From: Flavobacteriaceae bacterium
GTDB taxonomy: Bacteria; Bacteroidota; Bacteroidia; Flavobacteriales; Flavobacteriaceae
DNA: 33,820 nt
NCBI GenBank assembly: GCA_013043005.1
Contig: JABDOZ010000113.1
Location: 1 to 33,820, forward strand
Reading direction: 5' to 3'
The notes below the pieces were generated by a model that ran no database searches, was not told the origin of the DNA, and worked only from the letters and a program-made list of their open reading frames with translations. The position numbers were made by a program, and so were the translations under genes. Shown here one piece after another: positions 32,378 to 33,820 of this stretch; position 1 is the stretch's first letter, and every line of letters starts with the position of its first letter.

Positions 32378-33820
32378 CTACTTAACCAGCAATTTCAAGG
32401 GATGATATCGATTTTGGGAATCAGTAAGTTTACAGAAATACAAACCAGAATTTAGGTTTTGTCTGTTTAGTTTTATTTTGTTAGTTCCTGGATGCGCCTT
32501 ATAATATGTTTGATATACGACTTGACCCATTTGGTTATAGACCATAAACTGCATTAGTTCTGTATTGCTTGCAGAAAACTGAATACTTGTGCTTGAGGTC
32601 ATTGGGTTTGGCACTGCGGACAATGAGTTGGTTTCTCCTTCAACCGTATCAATTGATAAAGTACTGGTTTGAGAAAAACGAACATTCTGTAAGTTCATTT
32701 CCTTTGCAACTGATGAACCATCTTCTGAAACCATAGTAAAGACTATTGTTACAATGTCATCTAATACTAAATCTGTACCATTTGAAGACGTAAAACTTGA
32801 AAACGGAATTGCAAAATCCTGGAACGTATCGTTTAATGCAATAGTGGTTTTATGTTGAGCTTCCCAATTTGAAATGCTTTGTTTTACAAAAGTAATTTCC
32901 AGATTTCCAGTTCCTTTTGCTGTTAGTTTAAAACTATTATAATCTGTTAGGTCAACAGGTTTAAAACGTGGTGTAATGGCTCTGTAAGCTGCAAAATAAG
33001 TGCTTGTTGTGGCATTTAAAGTAAGGTTTCTTTCTATTGGAAAATCTTCATCATCATAAACATTTTCATTAGGAAAAATGCTGTAATTGTTCACAGTTGT
33101 ACTGGCTTGGGAATCATCAATTCCCCAAGGACCATCAGACATAAATAGATCGTCTGGAGTATTAATGCCATCACCAATTCTGAAGCCAATATCAAACAAG
33201 TTTCCTGTTTCCAGTTGTACATTGGTAATGTAATCCTGGTTTAGATCTATTGACGATGTTACATAATCAAACGCACTTGTTTCAGTTGTTCTGTAACCAG
33301 CATCAAAGGTTACACCATCTGTTGCATTGGTATTGACAATTTCAAGATCTAATGCTCCATTAATATAGTTTCCTTTTTTTACGAAAACCGTTGGTGGCGT
33401 TGAGTTATTGTAACTAGAAATTGATTTCTCAATGTTCAATAAATTGAGTACTTCTTCACCCAATAAATACAAATCGTCCAATGAATTTGACCAGATCTGG
33501 AAGTTGTAAAAGGTTACATTATCTTCATATAGATCCAGGTTCCAATGGCTCTCTATGGCGAAATTTGACTCGTTATTTACTACTTTGGCAGATAAACTCA
33601 AGACAAACTCTACCGTTCCATCGGCATTTTTTATCAATGACTTGATAAACTGTTGCTCATTAATATCAATAGTTGAAACCGATAACAACTCTGCGCCTAA
33701 CAGTCGGTCGCAAATGTATTTTGTGTGTTCATATACACCATTTTCTGTCTTTAAAGCTAAAATGGATGCTACAGAGGTATTGTTTTCCATATAATCAACT
33801 GAATATACTTCAGTTGCATT
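32378..33820 (-). CDS. T9SS-secreted protein with CBM11-like domain, 5' end outside the window
   Basis: The frame continues to the window edge (NATEVYSVDY precedes the internal ATG at 33790), so the gene starts beyond it and 480 codons of the 3' part are seen. A C-terminal T9SS type A sorting domain is clear (AVPNPMTSSTSIQFS ... VYNQMGQVVYQ ... LNSGLYFCKL ... LKLLVK). Before it, about 120 residues (PVDLTDYNSFKLTAKGTGNL ... IPFSSF ... IVFTMVSEDG ... LQNVRFS) look like a CBM11/CIA30-type galactose-binding-fold domain. The N-terminal part is beta-rich, with acidic repeats, and unassigned. A cell-surface or secreted polysaccharide-acting protein is likely; the catalytic part, if any, would lie upstream. 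Confidence 0.82.
   Translation of the reverse strand, partial: NATEVYSVDYMENNTSVASILALKTENGVYEHTKYICDRLLGAELLSVSTIDINEQQFIKSLIKNADGTVEFVLSLSAKVVNNESNFAIESHWNLDLYEDNVTFYNFQIWSNSLDDLYLLGEEVLNLLNIEKSISSYNNSTPPTVFVKKGNYINGALDLEIVNTNATDGVTFDAGYRTTETSAFDYVTSSIDLNQDYITNVQLETGNLFDIGFRIGDGINTPDDLFMSDGPWGIDDSQASTTVNNYSIFPNENVYDDEDFPIERNLTLNATTSTYFAAYRAITPRFKPVDLTDYNSFKLTAKGTGNLEITFVKQSISNWEAQHKTTIALNDTFQDFAIPFSSFTSSNGTDLVLDDIVTIVFTMVSEDGSSVAKEMNLQNVRFSQTSTLSIDTVEGETNSLSAVPNPMTSSTSIQFSASNTELMQFMVYNQMGQVVYQTYYKAHPGTNKIKLNRQNLNSGLYFCKLTDSQNRYHPLKLLVK

Overview
The window looks like a chromosomal segment from a marine-type member of the Flavobacteriaceae (Bacteroidota). The evidence is the low GC content, promoters of the TTG-N17-23-TAnnTTTG type in place of -35/-10 boxes, general absence of Shine-Dalgarno sequences, three proteins ending in type IX secretion (T9SS) sorting domains, SusE/F-like starch binding repeats, a short (287 aa) RpoD-type sigma factor, and tRNA and peptidase families typical of the group. 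The genus cannot be read safely from the sequence.

Layout. (1) 1-3650: the 3' end of a starch-utilisation locus, with a SusE/F-like starch-binding protein cut by the window edge and a secreted GH13 alpha-amylase with a T9SS tail. A tRNA-Leu(UAG) gene follows on the minus strand. (2) 3850-10930: housekeeping and peptidase genes: M20 dipeptidase plus EamA exporter, secreted M28 peptidase, DUF4407 membrane protein, initiating sugar transferase, S28-like prolyl peptidase lipoprotein, and a possible 42-aa membrane peptide. (3) 10933-12003: an rpoD-rpsU pair whose rpsU lacks a Shine-Dalgarno. (4) 12197-17963: a complete four-gene trans-4-hydroxy-L-proline catabolic operon (epimerase, D-hydroxyproline oxidoreductase, deaminase, alpha-ketoglutarate semialdehyde dehydrogenase) with a divergent AraC regulator. 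(5) 17960-31746: a glycan assembly locus with no standard name that I recognise. It contains manA, a degenerate GT2, a receiver-GT2 fusion, a GT-C-like giant membrane protein with periplasmic domains, a secreted beta-sandwich protein, a membrane-anchored clan-A glycoside hydrolase, a GT4, a MOP-family flippase and a TPR/beta-barrel outer membrane protein. (6) 31747-33820: a small membrane protein gene flanked by short inverted repeats, then the 3' part of a large T9SS-secreted protein with a CBM11-like domain.

The main discovery candidate is region 5. Three separate promoters in it (upstream of the receiver-GT2 operon, the GT4 and the flippase) carry the same motif, TACCATYCGTC on the minus strand, resembling the AlgR/LytTR box. 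The motifs sit at exactly 64 or 43 bases upstream of the -7 element, two helical turns (21 bp) apart, and all three promoters lack a recognisable -33 TTG. This suggests that one LytTR-type activator controls a split exopolysaccharide synthesis and export system. The receiver domain fused to the glycosyltransferase suggests a second, direct phosphorylation-dependent control on the enzyme. The lipid-linked product would be made by GT2/GT4/GT-C enzymes, flipped by the MOP protein, trimmed in the periplasm by the anchored glycosidase and exported through the TPR-barrel protein. This chain is inference; only the domains and the promoter motif are seen.
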